Below, in pieces: positions 7,772-16,699 of a stretch of 64,000 nucleotides of DNA (positions within the stretch are counted from its first letter, which is position 1; every line of letters starts with the position of its first letter). This DNA comes from Streptomyces sp. NBC_01707. Its GTDB lineage: Bacteria; Actinomycetota; Actinomycetes; Streptomycetales; Streptomycetaceae. The notes beneath the pieces are model-generated. The model searched no databases. It was not told where the DNA came from and was given only the letters and a program-made list of their open reading frames with translations. The position numbers were made by a program, and so were the translations under genes. The DNA is taken from assembly GCF_041438805.1 (NCBI RefSeq), contig NZ_CP109190.1, positions 2,232,001 to 2,296,000 of the forward strand. Reading direction: 5' to 3'.

Positions 7772-9232
7772 ATGAGTGACCGCATCACAGCGGCCGAAAC
7801 GCTCGTTGCCGCCCCACCGGCGGCGGGCTCCCCCCACGTGGACGCCGGCGATGCCGGGTACAGCAAGGACCTCAAGTCCCGCCATATCAACATGATCGCC
7901 ATCGGCGGCGCGATCGGCACAGGGTTGTTCCTGGGCGCGGGCGGCCGGCTGGCCGGGGCGGGTCCGTCACTGGCCATCGCCTATGCGGTCTGTGGCGTCT
8001 TCGCGTTCTTCGTCGTGCGCGCGCTCGGCGAGCTGGTGCTCTACCGGCCGTCCTCCGGCGCCTTCGTCTCCTACGCCCGTGAGTTCATGGGTGAGAAGGG
8101 CGCCTTCGCGGCCGGCTGGCTGTACTTCCTGAACTGGGCGACCACGGCTGTGGCGGATATCACCGCGGCTGCCACCTATGCCCATTTCTGGGGCATGTTC
8201 AGTGACATCCCGCAGTGGATCCTTGCGCTGATCGCTCTCGCCGTCGTCCTCACGGCCAACCTCATCTCGGTGAAGTACTTCGGCGAGATGGAGTTCTGGT
8301 TCGCGATCATCAAGGTCGGCGCCTTGGTCGCGTTCATGCTGATCGGCATCTTCCTGGTGGTGACCCAGCACCCGGTGGACGGTCATACGCCCGGTTTCTC
8401 CACGATCTCCGACAGCGGTGGCATCTTCCCCGTCGGCATGCTCCCCATGCTCCTGGTGATCCAGGGTGTCGTCTTCGCGTACGCGTCCGTCGAGCTGTGC
8501 GGCGTTGCCGCCGGTGAGACGAAGAACCCCGAGAAGATCATGCCCAAGGCGATCAACTCGATCATGTGGCGCGTCGGTCTCTTCTACGTCGGCTCGGTGG
8601 TGCTGCTCGCCCTGCTGCTGCCGTACACCTCGTACTCGGGGGACGAGAGTCCGTTCGTGACCGTCATGGACAAGCTCGGTATCCCGGGCGCAGCCGGTGT
8701 GATGAACCTCGTCGTGCTGACCGCGGCGCTCTCCAGCCTGAACTCCGGGCTGTACTCCACGGGCCGCATCCTGCGTTCGATGGCCCTGTCGGGCTCCGCG
8801 CCCAAGTTCACCGGGCGGATGAACAAGGGGCAGGTGCCGTACGGCGGCATCCTGCTCACCGCCGGCTTCGGTGTCCTCGGCGTCGGCCTCAACTACGTCA
8901 TGCCGGGCGAGGCGTTCGAGATCGTCCTCAACTTCGCGTCGATCGGCATCCTCGGCACGTGGGGCATGATCATGCTCTGTTCGCTGCTGTTCTGGCACCG
9001 CTCGCGCGACGGCCGGGTCACCCGCCCCTCGTACCAGCTGCCCTGGGCCCCGTACACACAGATCGTCACGCTGGCATTCCTTGCCACGGTCGTGTTCCTG
9101 ATGTGGTGGGGCGGCGGGGTGGGCCGTACGACCGTGATGTGCCTGCCGCTGATAGCGGCGGCGCTGGTCGGCGGCTGGTTCGTCGTCCGGCGACGGGTGA
9201 ACGACCTCGCGCGGGAGCGCCAGGACGTCTGA
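7772..9232 (+). CDS. Amino acid permease, AnsP/GABA-permease-like (APC superfamily)
   Basis: The 486-residue membrane protein has about 12 hydrophobic segments. It carries the amino acid/GABA permease signature: LKSRHINMIAIGGAIGTGLF in the first helix, GELVLYRPSSGAFVSYAREF after the second, and a VELCGVAAGETKNPEK loop. The overall pattern is closest to L-asparagine permeases of the AnsP type, but related permeases take other neutral or aromatic amino acids, so specificity is inferred. The ATG at 7772 is the natural start. A strong terminator at 9250-9291 ends the transcript, so the gene is probably monocistronic. Confidence 0.85.
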   Translation: MSDRITAAETLVAAPPAAGSPHVDAGDAGYSKDLKSRHINMIAIGGAIGTGLFLGAGGRLAGAGPSLAIAYAVCGVFAFFVVRALGELVLYRPSSGAFVSYAREFMGEKGAFAAGWLYFLNWATTAVADITAAATYAHFWGMFSDIPQWILALIALAVVLTANLISVKYFGEMEFWFAIIKVGALVAFMLIGIFLVVTQHPVDGHTPGFSTISDSGGIFPVGMLPMLLVIQGVVFAYASVELCGVAAGETKNPEKIMPKAINSIMWRVGLFYVGSVVLLALLLPYTSYSGDESPFVTVMDKLGIPGAAGVMNLVVLTAALSSLNSGLYSTGRILRSMALSGSAPKFTGRMNKGQVPYGGILLTAGFGVLGVGLNYVMPGEAFEIVLNFASIGILGTWGMIMLCSLLFWHRSRDGRVTRPSYQLPWAPYTQIVTLAFLATVVFLMWWGGGVGRTTVMCLPLIAAALVGGWFVVRRRVNDLARERQDV

Positions 9233-9249
9233 TCCTCCCGGTCGAGTGG

Positions 9250-9291
9250 ACGGCCCCGGTGAAAGCGTGCAGACGCTTCCACCGGGGCCGT
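9250..9291 (+). terminator. Rho-independent-type hairpin after the permease gene
   Basis: Perfect 12-bp outer arms (ACGGCCCCGGTG and its complement) enclose a further 6-bp inner stem, beginning 17 bases after the permease stop. There is no U-tract, as is usual for streptomycete terminators. Confidence 0.85.
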
Positions 9292-9543
9292 CGTCGAGCG
9301 GTAGCAGCGCATGGCGCCTCATCCCCACAGCCGACGACGGAGGGCGTCCTCACCCCGGTCGCGCCCTCTCACCTGGGGTGCCATCGGCTGTGCGTCCAAC
9401 CGATTCGAGGATCGCCCCGGCGCGACCCTCGATCAGAAGCACGCGACAGGAAGGCCTCCGGGGAAACAGCGCGCATGGTGGCCGAAGCGACGAGCGGCGT
9501 GGCACAGCACTGCCCGGCAGGTGACGCTCAATACGATGCGCGT

Positions 9544-10494
9544 GTGCGATTCGCGATCTCCATCCCACAGTTCTACGCAGATGGCGAGTTCGATCCAGCC
9601 GCATTCCGCGCCTACCTCACGCGTGTGGAGCAGTTGGGCTTCGACAGCGCCTGGACACAGGAACAGACACTGGGTTCGAAGCCGCAGCTCGGACCGATCG
9701 AGACCATGACCTACGCCGCCGCGTGCACGGAGCGCCTCCGTCTCGGATGCGTGGTCTTCGTGTCCACGCTGCACAGTCCTGTGCACCTCGCGAAGAGCAT
9801 CAGCTCGCTGGACCAGATCAGCCGAGGCAGGATCGAGGTCGGCTTCGGTACGGGCGGCAAGCAGCGGCCCTTCGCAGCCTTCGGCATCGGCCCCGAGCGC
9901 TACATCGCCCGCTTCTACGAGGGCATCGAGGTGATGACGCGCCTGTGGCGCGATTCCCGAGTCGGCTACTCCGGCGAATTCTGGCAGTTGACCGATGCTG
10001 CCATGGAACCGAAGCCGTTCCAGAAGCCCAATCCTCCGTTGTGGTTCGGCGGGAGCGGACGCACCGCGCTGCGACGTGCCGTGATGAGCCCGGGCTTGTT
10101 CAGCGGCTTCTTCGGTGCGGGCCAGGTTCCGACCGCGAGCTTCGCCGAGCAGGTCCGGACCGTGCGCCAGGCGCTGGCCGAGTCCGGCAGGCCGACGAAT
10201 GACTTCACGATCGCCAAGCGCGTCTACATCGCGGTGGACGGCGATGCCCAGCGGGCCCGCGACCGGATCAACGCCGAGCTGGCCGCGCTCTACACGAAGC
10301 GGTCACCCGAGATCGAGGCTGCCGCGATCGCGGGCACTCCGATGGACTGTGTCCGCGCGCTGCGTGAGGTCGTCGCCGCCGGCGCGGAACTCATTTTGTT
10401 CACGCCGCTGTTCGAGCCGGCCGAACATGCCGAACGGCTGGCCTCACAGGTCATGCCGGAGCTCGAGGTGGGCCTCGGGAAGGACAGGCCGTAG
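9544..10494 (+). CDS. LLM-class flavin-dependent oxidoreductase
   Basis: The 316-residue protein starts RFAISIPQFYADGEFDPAAF and has the bacterial luciferase-like TIM-barrel pattern: LEQLGFDSAWTQEQTL-type strand, TERLRLGCVVFVSTLHSPVH, KSISSLDQISRGRIEVGFGT and PKPFQKPNPPLWFGGSG. It should be a reduced-flavin (FMNH2 or F420) dependent oxidoreductase; which cofactor is not visible. I chose the GTG at 9544 because the family begins at this strand; an ATG at 9475 would add 23 unrelated residues. No strong Shine-Dalgarno is present. No operon partners; 9292-9543 shows nothing else. Confidence 0.85.
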   Translation: MRFAISIPQFYADGEFDPAAFRAYLTRVEQLGFDSAWTQEQTLGSKPQLGPIETMTYAAACTERLRLGCVVFVSTLHSPVHLAKSISSLDQISRGRIEVGFGTGGKQRPFAAFGIGPERYIARFYEGIEVMTRLWRDSRVGYSGEFWQLTDAAMEPKPFQKPNPPLWFGGSGRTALRRAVMSPGLFSGFFGAGQVPTASFAEQVRTVRQALAESGRPTNDFTIAKRVYIAVDGDAQRARDRINAELAALYTKRSPEIEAAAIAGTPMDCVRALREVVAAGAELILFTPLFEPAEHAERLASQVMPELEVGLGKDRP

Positions 10495-10649
10495 CTCAGG
10501 TAGCGGCGACGGAGCATCGGTCGGGCGCTCGGCCTGAACCGGGTGTCCCCGTCATGATCGGCTCCGAGCGGCGCGAGCGGATCGACCACGCGCCATCCGT
10601 CAGTCGAGCAGGGTCTCGGCGACGTGCTGAGGCGCGTGGCCTTCACCAC

Positions 10650-10706
10650 ATTTTGTCCATTTAAGGACAGATGGACTCATATAAATAGTTTTATAGATAG
10701 CTGTAC
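10650..10706 (+). promoter_or_regulatory. AT-rich island upstream of the L,D-transpeptidase gene
   Basis: This stretch is strikingly AT-rich for the genome (CATATAAATAGTTTTATAG). It contains an inverted repeat TGTCC-ATTTAA-GGACA at 10654-10669 and starts about 110 bases before the TTG start at 10759. It is a good candidate for the promoter and a regulator site of the cell-wall gene. No exact -35/-10 pair is assigned. Confidence 0.45.
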
Positions 10707-10758
10707 TCCCCCGACATCCGAGTCGAGGGATTCAACGACGAGTGATACGGGAGAAGCG

Positions 10759-12024
10759 TTGATCACGGTACGTAATGGACGCACCCGGCTGGTGGCTGTG
10801 GTCGGTGTACTCGGCGGTGCGCTCTCGCTCACGACCCTCGGCGGTATCAGCAACGCCGCCACCAGCGGTGACAACGCCGGAGATCACCCGAAACCGCAGG
10901 CGCAGGCACAGGCACAGGCACAGGCACAGGCGGATCAGGCGGCCACCCAGGAGGCTTCCGACGCCCGAATAAAGATCACGCCCAAGCAAGGTGCGTACGA
11001 CGTCGGACTCAACGACTCCGTCAAGGTCACCGTCAGCAATGGCACGCTCACCAAGGTGACCATGACCGCCGTCGCGACCGGTGCCGAGGTTCCGGGCACC
11101 CTGTCCGCCGACGGCACGTCCTGGGCGCCGAACGGCCGGCTGGAGCGGGCCACCAGGTATCAGGTCACCGCGGAGGCCAAGGACGCCAAGAGCCGCCCCG
11201 TCACCGGGAACGCCACGATCACCACGCTTTCCCCGGTCAACAACTTCATCGGGCACCTCTCCCCCGAGGACGGCTCGACCGTCGGCGTGGGCATGCCGGT
11301 GACGGTCGACTTCGACAAGGCGATCAGGGACAAGGCCGCGACGGAGTCGAAGATCCATGTCAGCTCCAGCAGCGGCCAGCAGGTCGTCGGTCACTGGTTC
11401 GACGACGACCGCCTCGACTTCCGCCCCAAGAACCACTGGAAGCCCGGCTCCACCGTCACCGTCACGCTCAACCTCCACGGCACCCAGAAGACGGTCACGT
11501 TCAAGATCGGCCGGAGCCAGATCAGCACGGTCGACGCCGAGACGAAGCAGATGACCGTCGTACGGGACGGCAAGACGATCAAGACCATCCCGATCTCGTC
11601 CGGCAGCACGGAGCACCCGACGTACAACGGTCAGATGGTCATCTCCGAGAAGTTCAGGCAAGTCCACATGAACGGTGCGACCGTCGGCCTCACGACGAAG
11701 GACGGCAAGCCCTCCTACGACATCGAGGCCGTACCGCACGCCATGCGCCTGACCGCCTCGGGCACCTTCATCCACGGCAACTACTGGGGTGCCGACACGG
11801 TCTTCGGCAAGGTCAACACCAGCCACGGCTGCGTGGGCCTGAAGGACGTCAAGGGCGGCGGCGACGGCAAGCAGCCCGCCGCGTGGTTCTTCGACAACTC
11901 GATGATCGGCGATGTCGTGATCGTCAAGAACTCCGAGGACAAGACCATGTTGGCCCCCGACAACGGCCTCAGCGACTGGAACATGCCGTGGAGCGAGTGG
12001 GTCGCGGGCAGCGCGACCGGCTGA
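10759..12024 (+). CDS. Secreted L,D-transpeptidase (Ig-like domains plus YkuD)
   Basis: The 421-residue protein has an N-terminal signal segment (RTRLVAVVGVLGGALSL) without a lipobox Cys, a low-complexity Gln-Ala tract, two Ig-like domains (about 65-235), and a YkuD catalytic domain. The domain carries the conserved HGN (His339) and SHGCVGL (nucleophile Cys358). Such enzymes make 3-3 crosslinks in peptidoglycan outside the membrane and resemble mycobacterial Ldt enzymes in layout. The start is TTG at 10759, following GGGAGA at 10749-10754; earlier in-frame codons lie in the AT-rich promoter region. A hairpin at 12068-12102 ends the gene. Confidence 0.9.
   Translation: MITVRNGRTRLVAVVGVLGGALSLTTLGGISNAATSGDNAGDHPKPQAQAQAQAQAQADQAATQEASDARIKITPKQGAYDVGLNDSVKVTVSNGTLTKVTMTAVATGAEVPGTLSADGTSWAPNGRLERATRYQVTAEAKDAKSRPVTGNATITTLSPVNNFIGHLSPEDGSTVGVGMPVTVDFDKAIRDKAATESKIHVSSSSGQQVVGHWFDDDRLDFRPKNHWKPGSTVTVTLNLHGTQKTVTFKIGRSQISTVDAETKQMTVVRDGKTIKTIPISSGSTEHPTYNGQMVISEKFRQVHMNGATVGLTTKDGKPSYDIEAVPHAMRLTASGTFIHGNYWGADTVFGKVNTSHGCVGLKDVKGGGDGKQPAAWFFDNSMIGDVVIVKNSEDKTMLAPDNGLSDWNMPWSEWVAGSATG
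10897..10932 (+). repeat. Six hexanucleotide repeats (CAGGCA/CAGGCG) in the transpeptidase gene
   Basis: Six tandem 6-bp units encode Gln-Ala repeats just after the signal peptide, in the linker before the first Ig-like domain. Units are whole codons, so slippage would change linker length without frameshift. Confidence 0.85.
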
Positions 12025-12067
12025 CACCACGTCACGTCCAAAACATCTGAACCTGGATCCCTTCCGC

Positions 12068-12102
12068 CAGGCGGCGGGCGACACCGCGTCGCCCGCCGCC
12101 TG
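12068..12102 (+). terminator. Hairpin terminator after the L,D-transpeptidase gene
   Basis: A perfect 15-bp stem (arms 12068-12082 and 12088-12102, CAGGCGGCGGGCGAC and its complement) with a 5-base loop lies 44 bases after the stop codon. Confidence 0.85.
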
Positions 12103-12152
12103 CCGCGTCAGGGCGCTCGAGCAGATTCGCCGCGTGTGGGACCGCGGTTGCG

Positions 12153-12498
12153 TCACGTCGCCCAACAGACGATCGATGTCGGCGGACCCGTGGGTGTTCG
12201 ACACCAGTACTGTGCGCCCATCGCCCGCCAGTCCCGCTTGGTACCGGGATGGAAGAAGCTGATCGCGAACGGTGCGGCGTCCAGGCCCACCCGAGGCCAC
12301 AGGTCATAGCCGGCGCCGACCATCACGTCCTCCCGCCACGGCGCATCCTGCCGCCCGTCGGACAGACGGCCGGCGTTCCCGGCTGCTCCCTTCAGCATCG
12401 TGACGAGGCGGCGAAGATCCGGCCGACATGGTGAGCCGGCCCCGTCCGCCGGGACACCGAAGACGTTTCCACCGTCGGCCACCACAACCTCCCCCGAG
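12153..12498 (-). pseudogene. Truncated gene of unknown function bordered by a MITE-like element
   Basis: The minus-strand frame has strong third-position G/C and reads MVGAGYDLWPRVGLDAAPF, then FFHPGTKRDWRAMGAQYWC before a TGA. No proper start is present; the frame runs upstream straight into the right-hand MITE copy at 12499, which probably displaced the 5' part. I do not recognise the family. Confidence 0.35.
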
Positions 12499-12656
12499 GG
12501 CTGTCCCGCAATCCCTGGCGGGCGCACGACGACAGCAACGGCACCTCGCCGCGTTGTCGGATCGCCCGAATACGTCCAGTCCGATGGCGCCCCTCCGCCT
12601 TGCGATGCACCGCATCCGACGCCGCGCGCTGATCCACCGGGGATTGCGGGACAGCC
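12499..12656. mobile_element. MITE-like element, copy 2 (about 158 bp)
   Basis: It starts GGCTGTCCCGCAATCCCTGG and ends with the inverted match CCGGGGATTGCGGGACAGCC, so the terminal repeats are about 20 bases and almost perfect. The interior matches copy 1 (5373-5527) along its length in the same orientation, with scattered substitutions and small gaps. No coding capacity. It abuts a truncated gene. Confidence 0.75.
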
Positions 12657-12890
12657 CTTGCGGAGAGGGACTTGTTTCCGCCACATCAGTAACACGACGG
12701 ATACACAGCACCGTTGACGTGTTTCAGTGCTGACCTTAGGCTCGCTCGCCATCGGTTCCAGCCAGGGTTCGCACACATGATCCCATTCCTGGCATGTGTA
12801 CGGCAGTCCGTCGTCGCTGCGATGGCGGGCAGGCGCTGCCGCTCGACCGGAATCGCCGTTTCGCTCCGTACCGACGACTCGGGAGAACAT

Positions 12891-14768
12891 GTGAACAGAC
12901 GTCGCGCGCCCGGCTGGGCCGCCTCGGCACTCGTCACCACTCTGGCGCTGACCGGCGCACTCGCCGGCCCCGCCGTCGCGTCACCGGCCGCCGCTTCCGC
13001 TCCCACCCCGACGACGGCGGTCGCCACCGCGACCGACGGCATCACGCACGAGCAGAACGACCGAGTCCCGAAGGGCTCGGTCTGGACCCAGCACTACTTC
13101 CCGTCCTCGGACGGCTCCGGTACCGAACTGCACGGCGACCTGCTGATGCCCGAAGGCGTGCCCGCCGGGCAGAAGGTGCCGGTCATCCTCTCCATCGGCC
13201 CTTACTTCGGCCACATGGGCCAGACGAACTCCGAGGGCTGGACCCACACCGGTCCCTCGAATCGCTTCCAGGACTTCATCGAGGGCAGCGACCTCTTCGC
13301 CCACGGCTACGCGTTCCTCATGGTCGACCTGCGCGGCTTCGGCGGCTCGACCGGCTGCCTCGACTGGGGCGGTCCCGGTGAGCAGGCCGACGTGAAGGCC
13401 GCGATCAACTGGGCCGCCGGCCAACCGTGGTCGACCGGCGCGGTGGGCATGTACGGCAAGTCCTACGACGCCGTCACCGGCCTCATCGGCAACGACCTGA
13501 AGCAGTCCGCGCTGAAGGCCGTTGTCGCCGGGGAGCCACTCTGGGACATGTACCCGTACATCTACTCCAACGGCGTCCCCCGCCCGAATGTGACCGGAAC
13601 CGCGAATGCCTACAACGGCATTGCCACGATGGCCCCGCTGCCGGACGACGACGTGCGCTATCAGGCCAACGCCCGGTACGAGGACGACCACCCCGGATGC
13701 CTGACCGAGAACTCGGCCGGCTACCGGATATCCGACCGGAACGACCCGTTCTGGACCTCCCGTGACCTGGCCAGGATGGCTCGGCGCACCGACACGCCGC
13801 TCTTCGTCACCCAGGGCTTCGTCGAGAACAACACCAAGCCCGAGGAGATGCAGGAGTACCTCACCAACCACACCGGCCCGGAGCGTGGTTGGGTCGGCCA
13901 GTGGGACCACGTGCGTGGCGGCGACCGGGTGAGCGACGGTCGTCTGGCCATGGGCCGCGAGGGCTGGTACGACGAGACGCTGTCCTTCTACGACCAGTAC
14001 CTCAAGGGAGTTCGGCCCTCGGTCGACTACCCGAGGTACTCCGTCGAGGACTCCACCGGTCACTGGCGGGCCCAGGACACGTGGCCGGTGGTGGAGCGCA
14101 AAGTCACCCTCCCTCTGGGGAGGGGCAGTTACCTCGACGACGGCGGGGCCTCCGCCCGCGCGAACCTTTCCGTAGCCGGCACGCCGGCGCCCAAGACCGT
14201 GCAGCCATCGGCGAACTGGGACATGGAGAACGCGCCGACGACCGAACAGTCGGGCCCCAAGGGTCTGGCCAAGGGGGTCGCGAAAAAGCAGCAGGCCGGT
14301 GAGGTCGGCTCCAGCTTCTTCGTCTGGTCGCAGCCACTCGCACAGGACGTACGGCTGACCGCCACACCGAACATCTCGCTGACCGCGAAGGGCAAGGGCA
14401 ACGTCATGCTCAAGCTCTACGACGTCGGCCCGGACGGCAAGGCCGTGATGTTCGACGAGCAGGTCTCCCTGCTGAAGGCGGGCCGGATGAGCGTCGACCT
14501 CAAGGCGACCGACTGGACGCTGGCGGCCGGGCATGTCCTGGCTGTGGAGATCGGCTCGATCCAGACCGGATCGTGGCGTGACACCCCATCGGGTCGGACC
14601 GTCAAAGTCTCGGGCGCCGTGCTGAGGCTGTCCCTGGACGATCCGTCCGACGACGTAGCCACCCAAGGAGAGCGCTCACCGTACCTGGACACCTACCTGC
14701 GCCAGTTCACGGTGGACCTGCCGGCCGGTCCGGCTTCCTTCACCGTGACGCCCGGCGGCCACATCTGA
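12891..14768 (+). CDS. Secreted CocE/NonD-type hydrolase (X-Pro dipeptidyl-peptidase-like)
   Basis: The 625-residue protein begins with a signal peptide (WAASALVTTLALTGALAG, then an Ala-rich cleavage region). The alpha/beta-hydrolase core shows VDLRGFGGSTGCLDWGG, the nucleophile elbow GMYGKSYDA with Ser191, and WDHVRGGDR with the likely catalytic His. The C-terminal beta-rich part (about 440-625) matches the X-Pro peptidase C-terminal domain. Family members cleave esters, acylated compounds or X-Pro peptides; the substrate here is unknown. The GTG at 12891 follows GGGAGA 8 bases upstream. A hairpin follows at 14784. Confidence 0.85.
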   Translation: MNRRRAPGWAASALVTTLALTGALAGPAVASPAAASAPTPTTAVATATDGITHEQNDRVPKGSVWTQHYFPSSDGSGTELHGDLLMPEGVPAGQKVPVILSIGPYFGHMGQTNSEGWTHTGPSNRFQDFIEGSDLFAHGYAFLMVDLRGFGGSTGCLDWGGPGEQADVKAAINWAAGQPWSTGAVGMYGKSYDAVTGLIGNDLKQSALKAVVAGEPLWDMYPYIYSNGVPRPNVTGTANAYNGIATMAPLPDDDVRYQANARYEDDHPGCLTENSAGYRISDRNDPFWTSRDLARMARRTDTPLFVTQGFVENNTKPEEMQEYLTNHTGPERGWVGQWDHVRGGDRVSDGRLAMGREGWYDETLSFYDQYLKGVRPSVDYPRYSVEDSTGHWRAQDTWPVVERKVTLPLGRGSYLDDGGASARANLSVAGTPAPKTVQPSANWDMENAPTTEQSGPKGLAKGVAKKQQAGEVGSSFFVWSQPLAQDVRLTATPNISLTAKGKGNVMLKLYDVGPDGKAVMFDEQVSLLKAGRMSVDLKATDWTLAAGHVLAVEIGSIQTGSWRDTPSGRTVKVSGAVLRLSLDDPSDDVATQGERSPYLDTYLRQFTVDLPAGPASFTVTPGGHI

Positions 14769-14783
14769 TCCCACGCCCACAAG

Positions 14784-14819
14784 CCGGAGCGGGCCGGCAC
14801 GGCTCCCGACCCGCTCCGG
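14784..14819 (+). terminator. Hairpin terminator after the CocE-type gene
   Basis: Perfect 10-bp arms (CCGGAGCGGG and its complement) with a 16-base loop begin 16 bases after the stop codon. The rest of the interval to the tRNA shows no gene. Confidence 0.7.
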
Positions 14820-15011
14820 AGCACCGTCCGGCACCGGCCCAGGCAGCGCGCGAGGCCTGGCCGCCGTAGTCCGCCAAGCGGAAGCCGCGGACAAGGCGGA
14901 GATCCATCGTCGGCTGGGGGCCCACCCTGGCCTACGACTCCGGAAAACAGAAAAAGTGCTGGTCGAGACAAATCTCAACCAGCACTCCGCGACAACCCGT
15001 GGGCTATCAGT

Positions 15012-15099
15012 TGGTGTCCGAGGGGGGACTTGAACCCCCACGCCCGATAAAGGGCACTAGCACCTCAAGCTAGCGCGTCTGCCATTCCGCCACCCGGAC
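15012..15099 (-). tRNA. tRNA-Leu (anticodon GAG), CCA encoded
   Basis: The minus strand folds as a class II tRNA: acceptor GTCCGGG pairing with CTCGGAC, a 7-base anticodon loop TTGAGGT (anticodon GAG at 15066-15064) on a CTAGC/GCTAG stem, a long variable arm, and the GGTTCAAGTCC T-arm. The 3' CCA is encoded at 15014-15012. It reads the CUC/CUU leucine codons. Confidence 0.95.
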
Positions 15100-15324
15100 T
15101 AGGTGATCGGCCCCGGTCTCCCGCGGCGACAAAGAAAACAATACCAGGGGTTCGGGGTGGCTCTCACCTGCATATTCGGTGGTCAGTGCGGTGCGGTTGG
15201 CCCAGCCGAGGGGCGCTGGGAGTCGTCGCATACGGTCCGGATCCGAGCGAGCACGTACAGTGCTCCGGTGGTTCGCCGGGCGGCGTACGGGCCTGGTGCG
15301 GGCGGCCGGGCTACCTTCGCGGAC

Positions 15325-16629
15325 ATGAGTGATCGCGGCTACCGGCGGCCCCGGACGCTGTCCCCCTTGCGTGAGTATCTGCGCGATACGTTCTGGTTCG
15401 CTCCGACGGTGGGGCTGGTGTGCTCCTTCGCGCTGTGGTGGGGCGTCTCGGTGCTCGATACGGAGATCGTCACGCACCTGAAGGACGAGCAGGCGTACGA
15501 GGAGGTCGGCGATCTGATCAGGTTCGCCGACGATGCCAGGACCATCGTCACCACCGTCAGCTCGGCGATGATGACCTTCATCGGTGTCGTGTTCAGCATC
15601 TCGCTGGTGGCCGTGCAGATGGCGAGCGGTCAGCTCACGCCGCGGGTGGTGCGGATCTTCGTCCGGAGCCGGATCAGCAAGATGACGCTGACGGTGTTCC
15701 TGGCGACGTTCTCGTTCTCGCTGCTGGTTCTGACCTCGTACGAAAGCGGGAGCGACCCGCGACGGGTCACGTCCGTACCGATTCTGCAGAGCATGCTGAC
15801 GCTGGCCATGGTGGGCCTCAGTCTGTTGCTGTTCATCGCGTACGTGAGCTCGACGCTGCGGCTCATGCAGGTGGGGCCGGTCGTCGATCGCATCACCCAT
15901 GAGTCCCTGCAGGTGCTCAGCCGGATGCCCGGTGGGGTGCGGGAGGAGCTGCCGCTCGGGGAGGAGACCGCGCGGATCGGGTACTCGGGGCGGGCCGGGG
16001 TGCTGCGTGAGGTGAACGTGGCGCGGCTGGTGCGGGCTGCTCGGCGGCATGGGGTGGTCCTGCGGCTGATCCCGCGGATCGGGGACTTCGTGGTGCCGGG
16101 CACGCCGTTACTCGCCGTTCATGGTGGAGCCGCTCCGCCACCGCGGATGCCGAGGTACACGATCTCGGTGGGAGTCGAGCGCACGGCGCAGCAGGATCTG
16201 GCCTTCGGGCTGCGTCAGCTTTCGGACATCGCACTGCGGGCCCTGTCGCCGGCGGTGAACGATCCCACCACCGCCGTGCAGTGCCTCGACCGGATCGTGC
16301 AGTTGCTGGCCGCCATGGTGCATCTGCCGCTCGGCGCGGTGCTGCACCGGGACGGAGCGGGTGCGGTGCGGCTTGTGCAGAACGGACCGGAGTGGACCGA
16401 TCTGGTGGACCTCGCCTTCGAGGAGATCCGGTGGTGCGCGGCGAGGAGTCCGCAGGTGTCCCGGCGGATGCTGGCCGGGATCGACGATGTGGTGGCTCTG
16501 GCTCCGGAGGACCGGAAGGGCACGCTGGTCAGGCACCGTGAGCTCCTGGTGAAGGCCGTGGAGCGCACGGTGCCCGACGTCACCGAGCGGGAGTTCGCGC
16601 TCGTTCCCGATCGTCAGGGGATCAAGTGA
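15325..16629 (+). CDS. DUF2254 membrane protein
   Basis: The 434-residue protein matches DUF2254: YLRDTFWFAPTVGLVCSFAL at the N-terminus, a segment with TVSSAMMTFIGVVFSISLVA followed by QMASGQLTPRVVR, two further membrane spans, then a cytosolic domain ending with FGLRQLSDIALRALSPAVND and TTAVQCLDR. About four membrane segments are seen. The function is unknown. I chose the ATG at 15325 because residues upstream in frame do not resemble the family. A decayed copy of its last 25 codons occurs at 27523-27600. Confidence 0.85.
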   Translation: MSDRGYRRPRTLSPLREYLRDTFWFAPTVGLVCSFALWWGVSVLDTEIVTHLKDEQAYEEVGDLIRFADDARTIVTTVSSAMMTFIGVVFSISLVAVQMASGQLTPRVVRIFVRSRISKMTLTVFLATFSFSLLVLTSYESGSDPRRVTSVPILQSMLTLAMVGLSLLLFIAYVSSTLRLMQVGPVVDRITHESLQVLSRMPGGVREELPLGEETARIGYSGRAGVLREVNVARLVRAARRHGVVLRLIPRIGDFVVPGTPLLAVHGGAAPPPRMPRYTISVGVERTAQQDLAFGLRQLSDIALRALSPAVNDPTTAVQCLDRIVQLLAAMVHLPLGAVLHRDGAGAVRLVQNGPEWTDLVDLAFEEIRWCAARSPQVSRRMLAGIDDVVALAPEDRKGTLVRHRELLVKAVERTVPDVTEREFALVPDRQGIK

Positions 16630-16633
16630 GCTG

Positions 16634-16699
16634 GGGCGTTCCTCCTGGATGTCACGGCATCAGTGAGCGCGGGCGTTCCTCCGGCTGTCACGGCATCAG
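16634..16699. repeat. Short tandem duplication at the 3' end of the aldehyde dehydrogenase gene
   Basis: Two copies of about 29 bases (GGGCGTTCCTCC...TCACGGCATCAG) begin at 16634 and 16671. The second contains the last codons of the dehydrogenase gene and the first lies between it and the convergent DUF2254 gene, so a small local duplication copied the gene end. Confidence 0.6.

Noticed and set aside
10495..10649. A gene on the minus strand at 10290-10649 ending near the LLM gene
   Set aside because: Most of it lies antisense to the monooxygenase gene. A short coding-like tail upstream is too brief to call.
10897..10932. CRISPR or other array at the CAGGCA repeats
   Set aside because: The repeats are 6-bp codon repeats without spacers and lie within a coding linker. 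No CRISPR-like repeat-spacer array is visible anywhere in the window.
5373..12656. A composite transposon bounded by the two MITE copies
   Set aside because: The copies carry no transposase, no target-site duplications are seen and the genes between are ordinary chromosomal ones, so the arrangement is probably two independent insertions.
12981..14666. 561-codon frame antisense to the CocE-type hydrolase
   Set aside because: The sense frame shows catalytic motifs and a signal peptide; the antisense product shows none.
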